From CAYFUF01 sp964346245 (GTDB lineage Bacteria; Bacillota; Clostridia; Tissierellales; Peptoniphilaceae): a stretch of DNA of 21,946 bases. The stretch spans positions 1 through 21,946 of the forward strand of contig CAYFUF010000024.1 in NCBI GenBank assembly GCA_964346245.1, read 5' to 3'. The notes beneath the pieces were generated by a model. It saw only the letters and a program-made list of their open reading frames with translations. It was not told where the DNA came from and searched no databases. Positions 21,588-21,946 of the stretch are shown one piece after another. Within the stretch, counting starts at the first letter, position 1; each line of letters starts with the position of its first letter. The position numbers were made by a program, and so were the translations under genes.

Positions 21588-21901
21588 ATGGCAAGGTATC
21601 GCTATGAACGTGCAATTCCTAGGATGGCCCAGGTATTACGAGTCTCGGTAAGCGGTTTCTACAAATGGCAGAAAAGGCAGAACCAACGAATAGAGAGACA
21701 GAAAACCGAAAGGTCGAAGAGCTCATCCGGAAAGTCTTCTTCGGCAAGTTGAAAACAGACTGGCTTTTTAAAAAGCCACTCACCATCAACGAGGCTAAAA
21801 CATTGGTTTATAAATATGTGTGGTATTTCTATCCAAAGATACGACCACATGCCTTAAATAATTATTTAACACCATACATGACTGCACAATTACCACACTG
21901 A
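21588..21901 (+). pseudogene. IS3-family transposase OrfB remnant, catalytic core deleted
   Basis: The -1 frame after orfA reads MARYRYERAIPRMAQVLRVSVSGFYKWQKR, the usual OrfB N-terminus, and runs to TGA at 21750. From about 21680 the matching residues lie in another frame (ETENRKVEELIRKV), so a frameshift occurred. Near 21733 this passes straight into FFGKLKTDWLFKKPLTINEAK and YVWYFYPKIRPHALNNYLTP, the segment that normally follows the last acidic residue of the DDE triad. All three catalytic residues are therefore gone. The remnant ends at TGA 21899-21901. Confidence 0.85.
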
Positions 21902-21946
21902 TATGGGTCCAGTTCAAGATTCTTTATTTTTAATTTATACTAGTCA

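Larger units (their letters stand above)
21191..21916 (+). mobile_element. IS3-family insertion sequence, internally deleted (726 bp)
   Basis: The left end TGAAATGGACCC (21191) and the right end, read on the minus strand from 21916 as TGAACTGGACCC, form an 11-of-12 inverted repeat that starts TG and ends CA, typical of IS3 elements. Full IS3 elements are about 1.2-1.5 kb; this one is half that because the catalytic part of orfB is missing. No 3- or 4-bp target duplication is visible (TAA on the left, AGA on the right). It could move only if a full relative supplies transposase. Confidence 0.85.

Overview
The window looks like chromosomal DNA of a low-GC Gram-positive (Bacillota), most likely Lactobacillales. 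This rests on AGGAGG-type ribosome binding sites, a DUF1836-DegV gene pair, Ser/Glu-rich lipoproteins and sigmaA-like promoters. The genus cannot be fixed; an Aerococcaceae-like bacterium is only a guess. No rRNA or tRNA gene, phage module or CRISPR array was found.

Layout. 1-368: tandem array of seven ~52-54 bp units; an eighth unit lies alone at 21140-21192. 421-490: structured terminator. 496-3549 (minus): DegV-family lipid-binding protein, DUF1836 regulator with a palindrome on the start point of its own promoter, and an FAD/NAD(P)-binding oxidoreductase. 3738-4416 (plus): cyclophilin PPIase and a 48-residue membrane protein. 4495-9192: a decaying region. It holds a MerR stub, a secreted FMN/FAD fumarate-reductase-like gene with its middle deleted (promoter with a MerR-type 19-bp spacer and a Rex-like operator), a half-length CsbD-like gene, an intact methyltransferase-GNAT fusion, a PepSY gene out of frame with its signal peptide, a C-terminally truncated YkvA protein and a membrane protein that lost its start. 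9425-10213 (minus): Ser/Glu-rich lipoprotein.

10447-19381 (minus): a compact, apparently intact eight-gene operon for phenylalanine and tyrosine. In transcription order it encodes an aminotransferase, PheA (chorismate mutase-prephenate dehydratase-ACT), AroB, AroC, a fused AroE-AroK, AroA, TyrA and a type I DAHP synthase. One consensus-like promoter precedes it. The only shikimate step not encoded is 3-dehydroquinate dehydratase, which must lie elsewhere. 19783-21081 (plus): an SDR oxidoreductase and a PaiA-like polyamine N-acetyltransferase, closed by a terminator. 21191-21916: a 726-bp internally deleted IS3-family element with intact orfA and a broken orfB, abutting the solo repeat unit.

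The most notable signals are the dispersed/tandem 52-bp repeat family, the stacked MerR-type promoter and Rex-like operator left on a dead gene, the palindrome over the DUF1836 start point, and the clustering of about seven deletion-damaged loci beside a well-kept biosynthetic operon.
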